DNA from: an uncultured Lachnospiraceae bacterium
GTDB taxonomy: Bacteria; Bacillota; Clostridia; Lachnospirales; Lachnospiraceae
Direction: 5' to 3'
Length of the DNA: 59,801 nt
Assembly (NCBI GenBank): GCA_902476645.1
Contig: CABSEG010000008.1
Coordinates: 1-59,801, forward strand
The notes beneath the pieces are model-generated. The model ran no database searches, had not been told where the DNA came from, and was given only the letters and a program-made list of their open reading frames with translations. The position numbers were made by a program, and so were the translations under genes. Below, piece after piece: positions 28,211-38,353 of the stretch (its first letter is position 1; each line of letters begins with the position of its first letter).

Positions 28211-28259
28211 AAAGCAGGCCGTTGCCGGTTTTGACAAAAGCAGATCGGCAACGGCCTTT
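28211..28259 (+). terminator. Terminator of the (alpha/alpha)6-barrel glycosidase gene
   Basis: A 12-bp perfect stem (28216-28227 with 28246-28257) sits right after the stop codon; the trailing T-tract is short. Confidence 0.75.
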
Positions 28260-28301
28260 GTATGTAGTCTTGCCCCGAAACAGTCTTTCGGAAAAGATGA
28301 C

Positions 28302-28330
28302 TTGCAGGAATTGCAATTATTGGGTAAAAT
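28302..28330 (+). promoter_or_regulatory. Probable promoter of the LacI-family regulator
   Basis: TTGCAG (28302-28307) and TAAAAT (28325-28330) are 17 bases apart, 34 bases before the start codon. Confidence 0.55.
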
Positions 28331-28363
28331 ATACCATATAAAAGAGGGTGGAGAGGAAATATT

Positions 28364-29380
28364 ATGGCAACAATCAGAGATTTATCCAAGTACACGGGCT
28401 TTTCTGTGACTACGATTTCCAGAGTTTTAAATCATGACCCCACGTTAAGTGTGACAGATGCTACCAGGAGCACGATCCTGGAAGCGGCAGATACGCTGAA
28501 CTATACCACTTCCAGGCTGAGAGGCTCTTCAAAAAATCGCCCCATGCACGTTGCCATCGCACAGATGATGTCTGACAGGGAACAATTGTGGGATCCTTAT
28601 TATCTGTATCTGAAAAACTATGTGGTCAGAAGCTGTATGGCACGTGGCATTAATATCTCCTATCTGGCCGAGCAGGAGGGAGGGTATCAGATTCTGGAGA
28701 AGGTGGCGTTAGACGGCATTCTGGCCATCGGTATTTTCTCAGAGGAACAGATTCAGAAGATGACCCGTATCAGTCCCTGTGTAGTGTTTATAGATTCCTG
28801 TCCGGATGAACAAAGGTTTGATTCGGTAGTTTTAAACTTCAAACTTGGCGTTGAGCAGGCATTGGGATATCTGATTGGCAGGGGGCACCGCAAAATTGGA
28901 TTTTTGGGACCTGCCTGTAAATTTGATCAGAAAAAGAGACCGGCTATGGAAGTGAGATGGCAGCATTTTGCAGATTATATGAAACGAGCCGGGTTATATG
29001 ACGAGGGCAGCATGGTGGATACCAGTGCCACGGTGGAAGAGACACGGGCTTGTATAGGAAGGTGGTTGGAACACACAACGAAGCTGCCTACCGCTTTATT
29101 AACTTATAATGAAGAAACTGCTATGACGGCAGCAGGCGTTTTTCGGGAAGCAGGGCTTCGGATACCGGAGGACATTTCTATAATCAGCTTTAACGATACG
29201 CCTCTGTCCGCACTGATCGATCCGCCGCTGACCAGCATCAACGCCCATCTTTCCGATATGGGAGAGGCAGCTGTGAAGCTTCTTGCGGAGCGCATCGAGG
29301 ATCCTAAGCACTTACCCTATAAGGTGGTGCTGCCGCTGTCTTTAACGGAGCGTGGCAGCGTGAAGGATGGTAACTATTAG
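28364..29380 (+). CDS. LacI/GalR-family transcriptional regulator
   Basis: The 338-residue product has the N-terminal helix-turn-helix and hinge (MATIRDLSKYTGFSVTTISRVLN with the YTTSRL hinge region, about 1-55) and a periplasmic-binding-protein-like sugar domain. GHRKIGFLG, DISIISFNDTPL and a C-terminal LTERGS ending are family marks. Such regulators release an operator on binding a sugar. Lying between two secreted glycosidase genes and followed by a terminator, it probably controls one or both; a small inverted repeat in the GH2 promoter is a candidate site. The closest style is that of regulators of beta-galactosidase genes, but the ligand is unknown. Confidence 0.92.
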   Translation: MATIRDLSKYTGFSVTTISRVLNHDPTLSVTDATRSTILEAADTLNYTTSRLRGSSKNRPMHVAIAQMMSDREQLWDPYYLYLKNYVVRSCMARGINISYLAEQEGGYQILEKVALDGILAIGIFSEEQIQKMTRISPCVVFIDSCPDEQRFDSVVLNFKLGVEQALGYLIGRGHRKIGFLGPACKFDQKKRPAMEVRWQHFADYMKRAGLYDEGSMVDTSATVEETRACIGRWLEHTTKLPTALLTYNEETAMTAAGVFREAGLRIPEDISIISFNDTPLSALIDPPLTSINAHLSDMGEAAVKLLAERIEDPKHLPYKVVLPLSLTERGSVKDGNY

Positions 29381-29382
29381 AC

Positions 29383-29427
29383 AAGACGGAATCCTGTTTT
29401 AACATACACGGGATTCCGTCTTATTTT
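29383..29427 (+). terminator. Terminator of the LacI-family gene
   Basis: A 12-bp stem (29383-29394 with 29411-29422) is followed by ATTTTG. Confidence 0.85.
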
Positions 29428-29570
29428 GTGCCATTTTGCTATATGCTCAGGGTTTGCCGGTTGATTATGCAAAGGGAAGAGACAGGAATAACTTTTGACG
29501 CAAAAGAAAAGGCGAGGCTCTATGGGAAAGTTGCACAAAATTGATATTTAGATTTTGTAAACAAAGTTTC

Positions 29571-29599
29571 TAGTATTTTACTAAACAAAACGCTATAAT
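29571..29599 (+). promoter_or_regulatory. GH2 gene promoter region with possible LacI-type operator
   Basis: A perfect TATAAT lies at 29594-29599. At the -35 position there is no TTGACA but an inverted repeat, TAGTA-TTT-TACTA (29571-29583), flanked by similar elements GTAAACAAAG and CTAAACAAAAC. A regulator bound here would block or replace -35 contacts. The link to the neighbouring LacI protein is inference. Confidence 0.45.
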
Positions 29600-29710
29600 G
29601 AGGAATACAAATGGTATTTTGCCACAGAAAGGAGCTGAGATCCTCAAAGGGAGAAAACAAAGGATTGTAGTAGTTATTGGTTAAGAGTATGTGAGGAGGA
29701 TTTGAAGTTG

Positions 29711-32700
29711 ATGCGATTAAAAAAGTGTTTAAGCGGTATTCTGGCTTTTGCAATGGTATTGAATACCGGCGGTATGGAGGCATTTGCCTCGGGAGATGTG
29801 CAGCCTTATGCGGCAAACACCCAGACAGAGTCAGAGCAGGAGACCGTATATGTAAATTCTTACGGAGCCGGTGAGCGGTCGGTTTCCTTTAATGATCACT
29901 GGCGTTTCTTTTTAGGGGATGCCAGCGGCGCGGAGGCAGTAGCATACAATGACTCGGCTTGGGACAATGTGACACTGCCCCACGATTACAGTATTGACCA
30001 GGGCTTTACCACGGCTGCGCCCGCGGAGCAGGAAAGCGGTTATGTGCTGGGCGGTACAGGATGGTACCGCAAATCTTTTACCCTGTCTGAAGAGCTAAAA
30101 GGAAAACAGGTCAGTATCGATTTTGACGGCGTTTACATGAATGCCACAGTTTATCTGAACGGAAAACAGTTGGGAACCCATCCCTACGGATATTCCCCGT
30201 TTTCCTTTGAACTGCCAGCCGATAGCCTCTATTACGGAGGCCAGGAGAATGTGTTGGCGGTGAAGGTAGACCATAAGCAGCCGTCCAGCCGCTGGTATTC
30301 CGGAAGCGGAATCTATCGGGATGTAAAGCTGACGGTGACTGATCCTGTACATATTGCCCACTATGGCACGCAGGTGACCACCCCGGATATTGCCCAGGGC
30401 AAAGGTACCGTCAAGATTGAGACTACGGTGCAAAACGATGGAGAAGGAGAAGCTTCTGTAAGTGTGACGCAGACCGTTTACGAAAAGGGCAGTCAGGAAC
30501 CTGTGGCAACAGGGGATAAGACTCAGGAGGAGACGGTAGCGCCAGGGGCTTCTGTGAACATACCCAGCATTGTTACGGTTCAGGATCCAAAGCTGTGGTC
30601 TACCACCTCTCCGAATCTGTATACCGTTCGCACAGAAGTGTACGTGGGAGAGGAGCTGGCAGATTCCTATGATACGGAATTCGGGTTCCGCTGGGTTGAG
30701 GTCACGAAGGATAATGGCTTTTTCTTAAATGGTGAAAATATCAAGCTTCAGGGCGTATGTATGCACCACGATCAGGGGGCTCTGGGTTCAGAAGCCTGGG
30801 AACGTTCTATTGAGCGTCAGGTACAGATGTTAAAGAAGATGGGTGTGAATGCCATCCGTGTTACGCACAATCCGGCTGCCCAGGTGCTGATTGATATCTG
30901 TAACCGGGAAGGCATGATGCTGGTGGAAGAGATCTTTGACAGCTGGCTTTCCGGAAAAGCCGGAAATACCGAGGATTATGGAAAATGGTTTGATCAGTCC
31001 ATAGAGGCGGGTAATCAGATTGTCGGTGGAGAAGAAGGTGAAAAGTGGGGAGAATTTGATTTAAAGAGCACCATTCTGCGCGGAAGAAATAATCCTTCTA
31101 TTATAATGTGGAGCCTTGGAAATGAAGTGTTCCAGCAGACGATTGATACCAGCAGACAATGGGAATATCCCGATGTAGCTAAAAATTTGATTCGTTGGAC
31201 TGCGGAGGTAGATAATACCCGTTATGTTACCTTTGGCGATAACTGGTTTAAAGGAAACGAAGGAAATTCGGGGAATGTTGCTACCCAGACAGCTAAAGTC
31301 ATTGCGTCAGCCAGTGACTATGGGCTGCCCGGAGGATTACCCGGCTACAACTACGGTGGTTCCTGGCAGATCCAGAATGGCCATAATCAGGGGTGGCTGG
31401 TCTATGGTTCGGAGACGGCATCTTCTACAAACAGCCGGGGCGTATACGATAGAAAAGACAGTAACAGTGACGGTAATGTGGGAGACAGAAGGCTGACTTC
31501 CTATGATAAGAGCAACGTAAGCTGGGGACACAGAGCCAGCGATGCCCTTTGGATTACCATGCAGCAGCCGTTTAATTCGGGAGAGTTTGTGTGGACAGGC
31601 TTTGACTATATCGGCGAACCCACGCCCTACAACTGGCAGGGGACCGGCTCTAACGGGACCTGGCCAAATGTCTCAAAAAGTTCCTATTTTGGAATCATTG
31701 ATACGGCGGGAATTCCCAAGGACAGTTACTATTTGTATCAGAGCCAGTGGAATGAGGAGTTAAATACGCTTCATGTACTTCCTGTGTGGAATGAAGACGA
31801 GATTATGATTGACAGCAATGGAAACGTGGAGGTTGTAGTATACAGCGATGCCCCGGTGGTAAAGCTGTACTTAAATGGCAGAGAAGTGGGTACGGCTACC
31901 GCCACCCGTACCGATACGCCGACGGGAGGATACCAGAATTATACCTCCGGTACAGGCTGCTTTGATTCCAGTCTGGCCAGCGGGCACACCTCTCTTTATG
32001 CAACCTTCTGGGTACCCTACGAGGAAGGGAAGCTGGAAGCCAAGGCCTTTGAAGCGGATGGTATTACGCCAATCACCGATACAGATGGCCGCAGCTATGT
32101 AGAGACTACCGGAAACGCGACGAAGCTGCAGGCAAAAGCAGACAGGGATACCATTACCGCAGACGGTAAGGATTTAAGCTATGTGACCATTGATGTGACA
32201 GATACGGACGGACGTTTGGTCAATGGAGCAGAGCCTGAGATCACAGTATCCGTAGACGGAGACGGGAAGCTTCTGGCGTTAGATAATGGGATTCAAAATG
32301 ATGTAACTACTTATACAGAGCCCACCCGCAAAGCAGGAAAAGGGAAGCTGGTGGCCATTGTACAGTCTACCAGAGAGGCAGGCAGCTTTACGGTAACGGC
32401 TACAGCGCCCGGATATGCCACTGCTACGGAGACGATAATCACCACAGAAGCTCCGGACAGTGGGGAAACTACGGAAAAAACAGTGGTCAGCTACACGATT
32501 TCACGTAACTACTATGTAAAACAGGGAGAAAAACCAGTTCTTCCGGAGGAAGTGACCGTACATTACTCTGATGACACTTCTGAGACCAAAAAGGTGACAT
32601 GGGATGAACTTCCTGAGGGTCAGGATGCGTACACTCTTTATGGCACACTGGCAGATGTGAACCTGCGTGTTTCCGTCAATGTGACGATGATCGGGGAAGT

Positions 32701-35700
32701 GGCAGACGTATTGAACTATTCAGCAGCCATTGGCCAGGACGCAAGTCTGTCCCTGCCTGAGATGCGGCCGGCAGTACTGGCAGACGGCACAGTATTGGCG
32801 GCGGAGTTCCCGGTGGAATGGGAAATTCCGGAGAATGTGACAGCAAATCTGGGAACTGTCGAAGTAAAGGGAACGGCCTCCGTGTTCGATCAGACCTTTG
32901 ATGTGACCGCCTCTGTGCGTGTGACCAACGGCTCTTATTATGAGGGAGACGAGGCGCTTCCAAATGTACCGGAAATGTACATTGGTGGTGTTTCCAGTAA
33001 GACAGACAGCAGCATCGCACAGGTACTGACAAAATTAAAAGACGATAAGGCAACAAAAGATGACGTGGCCTGGAGTGGAAGAAATACGCTGGATTTCCGC
33101 CTGGATACAGCCATTGATTTACAGGATTTTACGCTTTACCTGAAGGATACGGCACCCACGTCTGATACAATCAAGGTGTACGCCTCCAGCAACAATGGCG
33201 CCAGCTGGAATCCGGTGGACTGCAAAGTAACAAACCAACGAGGAGACGGTGTGACAATCCGTACTTATACTCCAACGGAGACCGTTTCTGAGACTTGGTT
33301 CCGTCTGGAATTTACGAAGCAGGCTACTTTGGTGGAACTGGAGATGAATACAAGGATTCCGACATTCCCGGTGGGATCTGAGGCGGCTCTTTCTTATCTG
33401 AAGGTGGGCGGCTATATTGCATCTAGCGCGGTCCTTGAGAAAGGCTCCTACAATGTTCCGGATACGGAGCTGAGCGTGGAGGACATTACGGCAGAAGGAA
33501 AGGACAACGCCAGTGTTACGATTTTAGATAAAGACCGTGAAAATGTGATTCGGATTCTGCTGGAGTCTGAGGATCATTCCCAGAGAGGCATTTTTTCAGT
33601 AAGGCTTGGCAAGGAAGATACGACATCTGATGATCCCAACGATTCTTCCATGGATTATCCTTATGCGGACATGACGTTGAGGGCTCCAAGTGTAGAAGAG
33701 GGCGGTTCTGTATCATGGGCCAATGACAATGACAGCAATACCATCTGGCATACAAATTGGGGTGGAGGTACAGGCCCAACAGATTTGACGAACGATCCGG
33801 AAAACCGTTATTTGGAGATCGAACTGCCGTCAATGACCAGAGTAGACGGGCTGCGCTATCTGCCTCGTAATAAAGATCAGAACGGCATTGTTACCGAGTA
33901 TGACATTAAGGTCAGCAAGGATGGACAGGATTGGACATCTGTGGCCCAGGGAAGCTGGAGTACTGCTGTGGAATGGAAGCTGGCAAAATTTGATCATGTG
34001 GCAGAAGCCAAGTTTATCCGTCTCTATGGTGTTCAGACAGCAACCAATGACGGCAGTCCTCAGAAGTATATGTCTGCCGCTGAGGTGAGGGTGCGCTGTG
34101 TACCTACAGGAATTTACAGCGGCAACACCACTGTGAACTTGAAGGAAGAAGATCAGACGGTGGACTATACTGGCAGGGAGATCACACCGGAGCCAGTGGT
34201 AATCTATACAAACAGCGAACAGGAGCAGATCACGCTTCAGAAGGATATCGACTATACAGTTACCTATAAGAACAATGTGGAGCCCGGTCGGGCAACAGTC
34301 ATTGTGGAAGGGAAAGGTAATTATTCCGGTATTGTGGAGACTGGCTTTACTATTCGGGAGAAAGGCCAAGAAGTCGTGGAAAGCTATGAGCCTGTCTCCG
34401 TGACGACTGCAAGAGGTGAGTATCCCGCATTCCCCGGAACGGTGATCGCCAATACCAATTTCGGGCAGAGAGTGATGGAGGTTCGCTGGGACAAGGTGGG
34501 AAGCGCCATCTTAAATACTTTAGGTACCTTTACCACTTACGGAACCGTAGTGGATACGGATGCCCGAATTACGGCAGAGGTTACCGTGAGCGATGTCATA
34601 GGCGTGGAGCAGGTGACTTTGACCACCGTGCAAAACATGGCTCCGGAATTTCCGGAGACAGTTACCGTATATTATAGCAACGGTGATGTGGCAGAGCGAG
34701 AAGTCGAATGGAACCTGGAGGACGCGGATTTTAGCCAGATTGGTACGGTAAAAGTATCCGGCATAGCAGGAAAAGCAGCCGCCATGGCGACCGTCCGTGT
34801 GGAAGCCTATACAGCAGATGCAAACGAGACACCGATTGGAAAGAACCTGGCGTTGAATGAAGACGGCGTAGATCATCCGACAGAGTGGCCGCGTACCTTT
34901 GGCTATGTGACCAGTGAATGGGATCCCGTACACAATGCTACAAACGGAAAGAAGACCTTTGACAGCAGCTCCAGCAAAATGATATGGTGTGACTGGGAGA
35001 GCGGACAGTATCATACAAATGCAGATGCAGAGGTAGGAGCTGCGGATCACTTGCCTTTTGTGGTAACGGCATTTGGTGAGGATGGTTCTACAGACAACGC
35101 AGACCAGAAAAAGTACACAGTAAATAAAGTCTCTATCGGTTTCATGGAGGAAGATATTGACAGTGTCAGCAAGGTGCGTTTGCCTGCTGATTATAAGATA
35201 GAATATTACAGCGCAAATGACGGTGTGATTCCGGCTGACCGCCTGGTAAATAATTCTGCCAAAGAATGTGGAAACACGAGAGGATGGGGAGCGGATAATC
35301 CTATTAAGGCTTATGAAGGCTGGACGGAGGTTACCTATATCGGTGAGAAGCCGGCCGTCCCGAGTCTGGAGAATTTTAAGCAGATGGTGGATGTGGCCTT
35401 TGAGCCGGTGGAGACTACGGCAATTCGTATTACACTGACACCCCAGGCAGAAAACTGGACGGGTCTGGAAGAATTTGAAGTTTACTATGAGCCGATACAA
35501 AAGAATCGTGATTTTGAAGTGACTTCTATTCAGATCGACGGCGCAGAGGTGTTGGACCAGTTCGATCCCGATACCAAAGAGCTGACTGTGGAAGCTGTGG
35601 GCGGCAAGATTACGGCGGAAGCCACAGACAACGCATCTGTTACAGTACTGGAAGCAGTGGATGGAATAGCAAAGGTGATCTTTCTGCCGGAAAATGGTGA

Positions 35701-38227
35701 TGAGAGTAAAAAGCAGGAATATACCATAAATTTTGCAACCTCTCAGGAAGGAGAAGCCTATCTGGTATCCGCTGAACACGAATTTGTGGAATTGGAAGCC
35801 GGTCTGGTGACACCGAATGATACAGTCACCTTTGCGGCAAGAGAAGGTTATACATTTACTGAGGTTCCCGTAATTGTAAGAAGCGATAACCGGGAAGAGA
35901 CACAGATCAAGGTGACAGAGCAGGATGGAATGTATTCTTTCCAGATGCCATCTTACCCTGTTTTAATTACCGGAGAGGTAGCCCCTGTGGAGTACCAGAT
36001 TCATTACGAACTGGATGGAGGCAATGTAAGCGGAAATCCTGTCACTTATACTGTGGAAACGGCTACCTTTACTCTGAAAAATCCTACGAAAGATGGATCT
36101 ACTTTCCTTGGATGGACCAGTGAGTCCGTAGCGGAACCTACCACCTCTATGAAGGTTGAGAGGGGAACGACAGGAGATTTGACTTTTACTGCAAACTGGA
36201 GAGAAGGGACCACATATCGGGTGACCTTTAATTCCAACGGAGGTTCCGATGTACCTGCCCAGGAGGTTGAGACAACTTCTGGCAAGCTGAAAGAGCCTGA
36301 GATTCCCAGCAAGAGAGGGTATGATTTTGATGGATGGTATTCAGATGAAGAATTGAGCCATGCCTGGGATTTTGAAAACGACATCGTAACCAGTGATATG
36401 ACACTGTATGCGAAGTGGTCTGAAGCAGAGATCACGGTCAATACGGAAATTCCCGTGCGCTATTTGGGACAGTCTTTTGAGATGCCTGAAATCATTAACA
36501 TTACCGTCGCCGGGGAGACCTTTGATACAAATGTGACCTGGAATAATGAAGAATTGGAGGCTGTAATCAATGCGGAAGCTTTTGGACGTTATCCGGTAAC
36601 AGGTGCCCTGGAAGCGCTGGAAGATCGCCAGATCCAGGTGGAGGTTTTCGTTTCTCCCAACAACATTGTTTATTTTGTGGACAGTGGTGCGGATGCATTT
36701 ACAGAAGATGGACAGCTTCTGATCGATGCAAACGAAGGTGTGGTGAAAAACAGCGTACCGGATCAGGCTTACAACGAGGCCAGTGGATGGGGGTACACCA
36801 ATCCGGATTCGGAGCTGGAAGTAAATGGTTCCGGTGATGCTTACTCCACAATCCGAAATTTTAACTCTGAGACCACAGGAAAGACACTGACTTACCAGTT
36901 TAGCCTGGAAGAAGGTCTGTATGATGTGACCGTGGGATTCTATGATCCATGGTCTGAGTGGGCAGGAGATATGCGCCATGCGAAGATTACGCTGGTAGAC
37001 GATCAGGATCAGGAGCTTGCAGTATATGGTGATTACCATATCAGTGGAAAGAAAGACATGGTACAGCTTACAGATGTAAATCTGTCCCTGGCGGGAAAAG
37101 TGAGACTGAATATTGCGCCGTTAAAGACCGGTGAGAATAGCGATACCATGGTAAGCTTTATCGTAATCGCGAAAAAAGATGAGGCGAAGCCCATATATCG
37201 TGTGGACTTTGAGTCAAATGGGGGCTCCCCAGTGGCTTCCCAGAATGTGGTTTCCGGACAAAAAGCAGAAAGACCGGAAGATCCCATCAAAGAGGGCTAC
37301 AGTTTTGAGGGATGGTATCAGGATGAAGCTTTGGATAATCCGTGGGATTTTGATGCGGATACCGTAACTGAGAATTTGACACTCTATGCAAAATGGAGTG
37401 AGAAACCTGAGCCGGTGGAGAAAGTAACGGTGACTTATTTAGCCGGAGAGGGTGGACGAATCGAAGGAGAAACAGAGCAGATCATCGATAAGGGAGGAAG
37501 TACTACTCAGGTAACGGCGGTGGCCAAGGAGGGCTATACTTTCAGCAGATGGAGCGACGGGGTGACAACAGCCCAGAGGACGGATACAAATGTAACGGCA
37601 TCCAAGACGGTGACCGCGCAGTTCACTAAGAATCCACCGGTGACAGAACCAGAGACTCCTGGAACGTCCCAGCCAGAAACGCCTGGAACAACACAACCGG
37701 AGACGCCTGGAATTTCCGAACCTGAGATTCCAAAGGCCACCGGCGTGAAGCTGAATGTGAAGAAGAAGATTTCCATCGGCGTGAAGGAAAAAGTACAGTT
37801 GAAAGCCAACGTACTTCCCGCGGGGGCTTCCCAGAAGGTGACCTGGAAGTCCAGCAAAAAGTCTGTGGTGGCTGTGACTGCAAATGGAAAGATTACCGGA
37901 AAGAAGCGGGGAACAGCGATTATCACAGCAACCGCGGAAAACAGAAAGAAAGTAATCTGCCGGGTAACTGTGAAGAAGGCTCCAAAGAAGATCACTTTGA
38001 AAGCGGGAAGTAAGACTAAGACCCTGAAGAAAGGGAAGAGCTGGACGATGAAAGTGAAATTCCCGGCTAAGTCAACCAGCTATAAGGTGACCTTCAAGTC
38101 CAATCGGAAGAAGGTTGCAACCGTAAATGCAAACGGAAAGATCAAAGCCAGAAAGAAGGGGATGGCCATTATCACGGCAAGAACCTATAACGGGAAAAAG
38201 GTAAACATTAAGATTCTGGTAAAATAA
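29711..38227 (+). CDS. Giant secreted GH2 glycosidase, beta-galactosidase-like (2838 aa)
   Basis: A signal peptide (about 1-27) precedes a complete GH2 core: sugar-binding domain (about 55-210), Ig-like domain (about 215-325) and TIM barrel (about 330-680). The barrel has acid/base Glu472 in SLGNEV and the probable nucleophile Glu568 in YGSETASS, then the aromatic FVWTGFDYIGEP. DUF4982/GH2-C5-type domains run to about 915. Beyond lie Ig-like domains, discoidin-like domains (about 1075-1213, 1310-1463 and 1712-1930), two InlB B-repeats (about 2093-2237), a beta-sandwich also seen in the 46-kb protein (about 2317-2490), a third InlB repeat (about 2493-2563), a PETPG-repeat linker (about 2640-2675) and a lysine-rich tail with a Big_2 domain. 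No sortase motif is present. The ATG at 29711 has GGAGGA at good spacing; a TTG nine bases earlier is too close. Galactosidase specificity is likely but unproven. Confidence 0.88.
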   Translation: MRLKKCLSGILAFAMVLNTGGMEAFASGDVQPYAANTQTESEQETVYVNSYGAGERSVSFNDHWRFFLGDASGAEAVAYNDSAWDNVTLPHDYSIDQGFTTAAPAEQESGYVLGGTGWYRKSFTLSEELKGKQVSIDFDGVYMNATVYLNGKQLGTHPYGYSPFSFELPADSLYYGGQENVLAVKVDHKQPSSRWYSGSGIYRDVKLTVTDPVHIAHYGTQVTTPDIAQGKGTVKIETTVQNDGEGEASVSVTQTVYEKGSQEPVATGDKTQEETVAPGASVNIPSIVTVQDPKLWSTTSPNLYTVRTEVYVGEELADSYDTEFGFRWVEVTKDNGFFLNGENIKLQGVCMHHDQGALGSEAWERSIERQVQMLKKMGVNAIRVTHNPAAQVLIDICNREGMMLVEEIFDSWLSGKAGNTEDYGKWFDQSIEAGNQIVGGEEGEKWGEFDLKSTILRGRNNPSIIMWSLGNEVFQQTIDTSRQWEYPDVAKNLIRWTAEVDNTRYVTFGDNWFKGNEGNSGNVATQTAKVIASASDYGLPGGLPGYNYGGSWQIQNGHNQGWLVYGSETASSTNSRGVYDRKDSNSDGNVGDRRLTSYDKSNVSWGHRASDALWITMQQPFNSGEFVWTGFDYIGEPTPYNWQGTGSNGTWPNVSKSSYFGIIDTAGIPKDSYYLYQSQWNEELNTLHVLPVWNEDEIMIDSNGNVEVVVYSDAPVVKLYLNGREVGTATATRTDTPTGGYQNYTSGTGCFDSSLASGHTSLYATFWVPYEEGKLEAKAFEADGITPITDTDGRSYVETTGNATKLQAKADRDTITADGKDLSYVTIDVTDTDGRLVNGAEPEITVSVDGDGKLLALDNGIQNDVTTYTEPTRKAGKGKLVAIVQSTREAGSFTVTATAPGYATATETIITTEAPDSGETTEKTVVSYTISRNYYVKQGEKPVLPEEVTVHYSDDTSETKKVTWDELPEGQDAYTLYGTLADVNLRVSVNVTMIGEVADVLNYSAAIGQDASLSLPEMRPAVLADGTVLAAEFPVEWEIPENVTANLGTVEVKGTASVFDQTFDVTASVRVTNGSYYEGDEALPNVPEMYIGGVSSKTDSSIAQVLTKLKDDKATKDDVAWSGRNTLDFRLDTAIDLQDFTLYLKDTAPTSDTIKVYASSNNGASWNPVDCKVTNQRGDGVTIRTYTPTETVSETWFRLEFTKQATLVELEMNTRIPTFPVGSEAALSYLKVGGYIASSAVLEKGSYNVPDTELSVEDITAEGKDNASVTILDKDRENVIRILLESEDHSQRGIFSVRLGKEDTTSDDPNDSSMDYPYADMTLRAPSVEEGGSVSWANDNDSNTIWHTNWGGGTGPTDLTNDPENRYLEIELPSMTRVDGLRYLPRNKDQNGIVTEYDIKVSKDGQDWTSVAQGSWSTAVEWKLAKFDHVAEAKFIRLYGVQTATNDGSPQKYMSAAEVRVRCVPTGIYSGNTTVNLKEEDQTVDYTGREITPEPVVIYTNSEQEQITLQKDIDYTVTYKNNVEPGRATVIVEGKGNYSGIVETGFTIREKGQEVVESYEPVSVTTARGEYPAFPGTVIANTNFGQRVMEVRWDKVGSAILNTLGTFTTYGTVVDTDARITAEVTVSDVIGVEQVTLTTVQNMAPEFPETVTVYYSNGDVAEREVEWNLEDADFSQIGTVKVSGIAGKAAAMATVRVEAYTADANETPIGKNLALNEDGVDHPTEWPRTFGYVTSEWDPVHNATNGKKTFDSSSSKMIWCDWESGQYHTNADAEVGAADHLPFVVTAFGEDGSTDNADQKKYTVNKVSIGFMEEDIDSVSKVRLPADYKIEYYSANDGVIPADRLVNNSAKECGNTRGWGADNPIKAYEGWTEVTYIGEKPAVPSLENFKQMVDVAFEPVETTAIRITLTPQAENWTGLEEFEVYYEPIQKNRDFEVTSIQIDGAEVLDQFDPDTKELTVEAVGGKITAEATDNASVTVLEAVDGIAKVIFLPENGDESKKQEYTINFATSQEGEAYLVSAEHEFVELEAGLVTPNDTVTFAAREGYTFTEVPVIVRSDNREETQIKVTEQDGMYSFQMPSYPVLITGEVAPVEYQIHYELDGGNVSGNPVTYTVETATFTLKNPTKDGSTFLGWTSESVAEPTTSMKVERGTTGDLTFTANWREGTTYRVTFNSNGGSDVPAQEVETTSGKLKEPEIPSKRGYDFDGWYSDEELSHAWDFENDIVTSDMTLYAKWSEAEITVNTEIPVRYLGQSFEMPEIINITVAGETFDTNVTWNNEELEAVINAEAFGRYPVTGALEALEDRQIQVEVFVSPNNIVYFVDSGADAFTEDGQLLIDANEGVVKNSVPDQAYNEASGWGYTNPDSELEVNGSGDAYSTIRNFNSETTGKTLTYQFSLEEGLYDVTVGFYDPWSEWAGDMRHAKITLVDDQDQELAVYGDYHISGKKDMVQLTDVNLSLAGKVRLNIAPLKTGENSDTMVSFIVIAKKDEAKPIYRVDFESNGGSPVASQNVVSGQKAERPEDPIKEGYSFEGWYQDEALDNPWDFDADTVTENLTLYAKWSEKPEPVEKVTVTYLAGEGGRIEGETEQIIDKGGSTTQVTAVAKEGYTFSRWSDGVTTAQRTDTNVTASKTVTAQFTKNPPVTEPETPGTSQPETPGTTQPETPGISEPEIPKATGVKLNVKKKISIGVKEKVQLKANVLPAGASQKVTWKSSKKSVVAVTANGKITGKKRGTAIITATAENRKKVICRVTVKKAPKKITLKAGSKTKTLKKGKSWTMKVKFPAKSTSYKVTFKSNRKKVATVNANGKIKARKKGMAIITARTYNGKKVNIKILVK

Positions 38228-38238
38228 GCGAATGCTCA

Positions 38239-38289
38239 AGCAGGGCAGCCCTATCTCAAAAGAGATGGCGCTGCCCTGCAACTTTTGTT
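38239..38289 (+). terminator. Terminator of the GH2 gene
   Basis: A 10-bp stem (GCAGGGCAGC with GCTGCCCTGC) with a second inner stem (TATCTC/GAGATG region) follows the stop codon, then ACTTTTG. Confidence 0.85.
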
Positions 38290-38353
38290 AAACACGTAAT
38301 AATCAGATATGGGAAAACATAAAATAAACCACATCAATGGGTTCGAGGTCGTT

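Noticed and set aside
34520..35779. A 419-residue minus-strand frame inside the GH2 gene
   Set aside because: It is an antisense shadow; the plus strand has continuous domain content with matching codon pattern.
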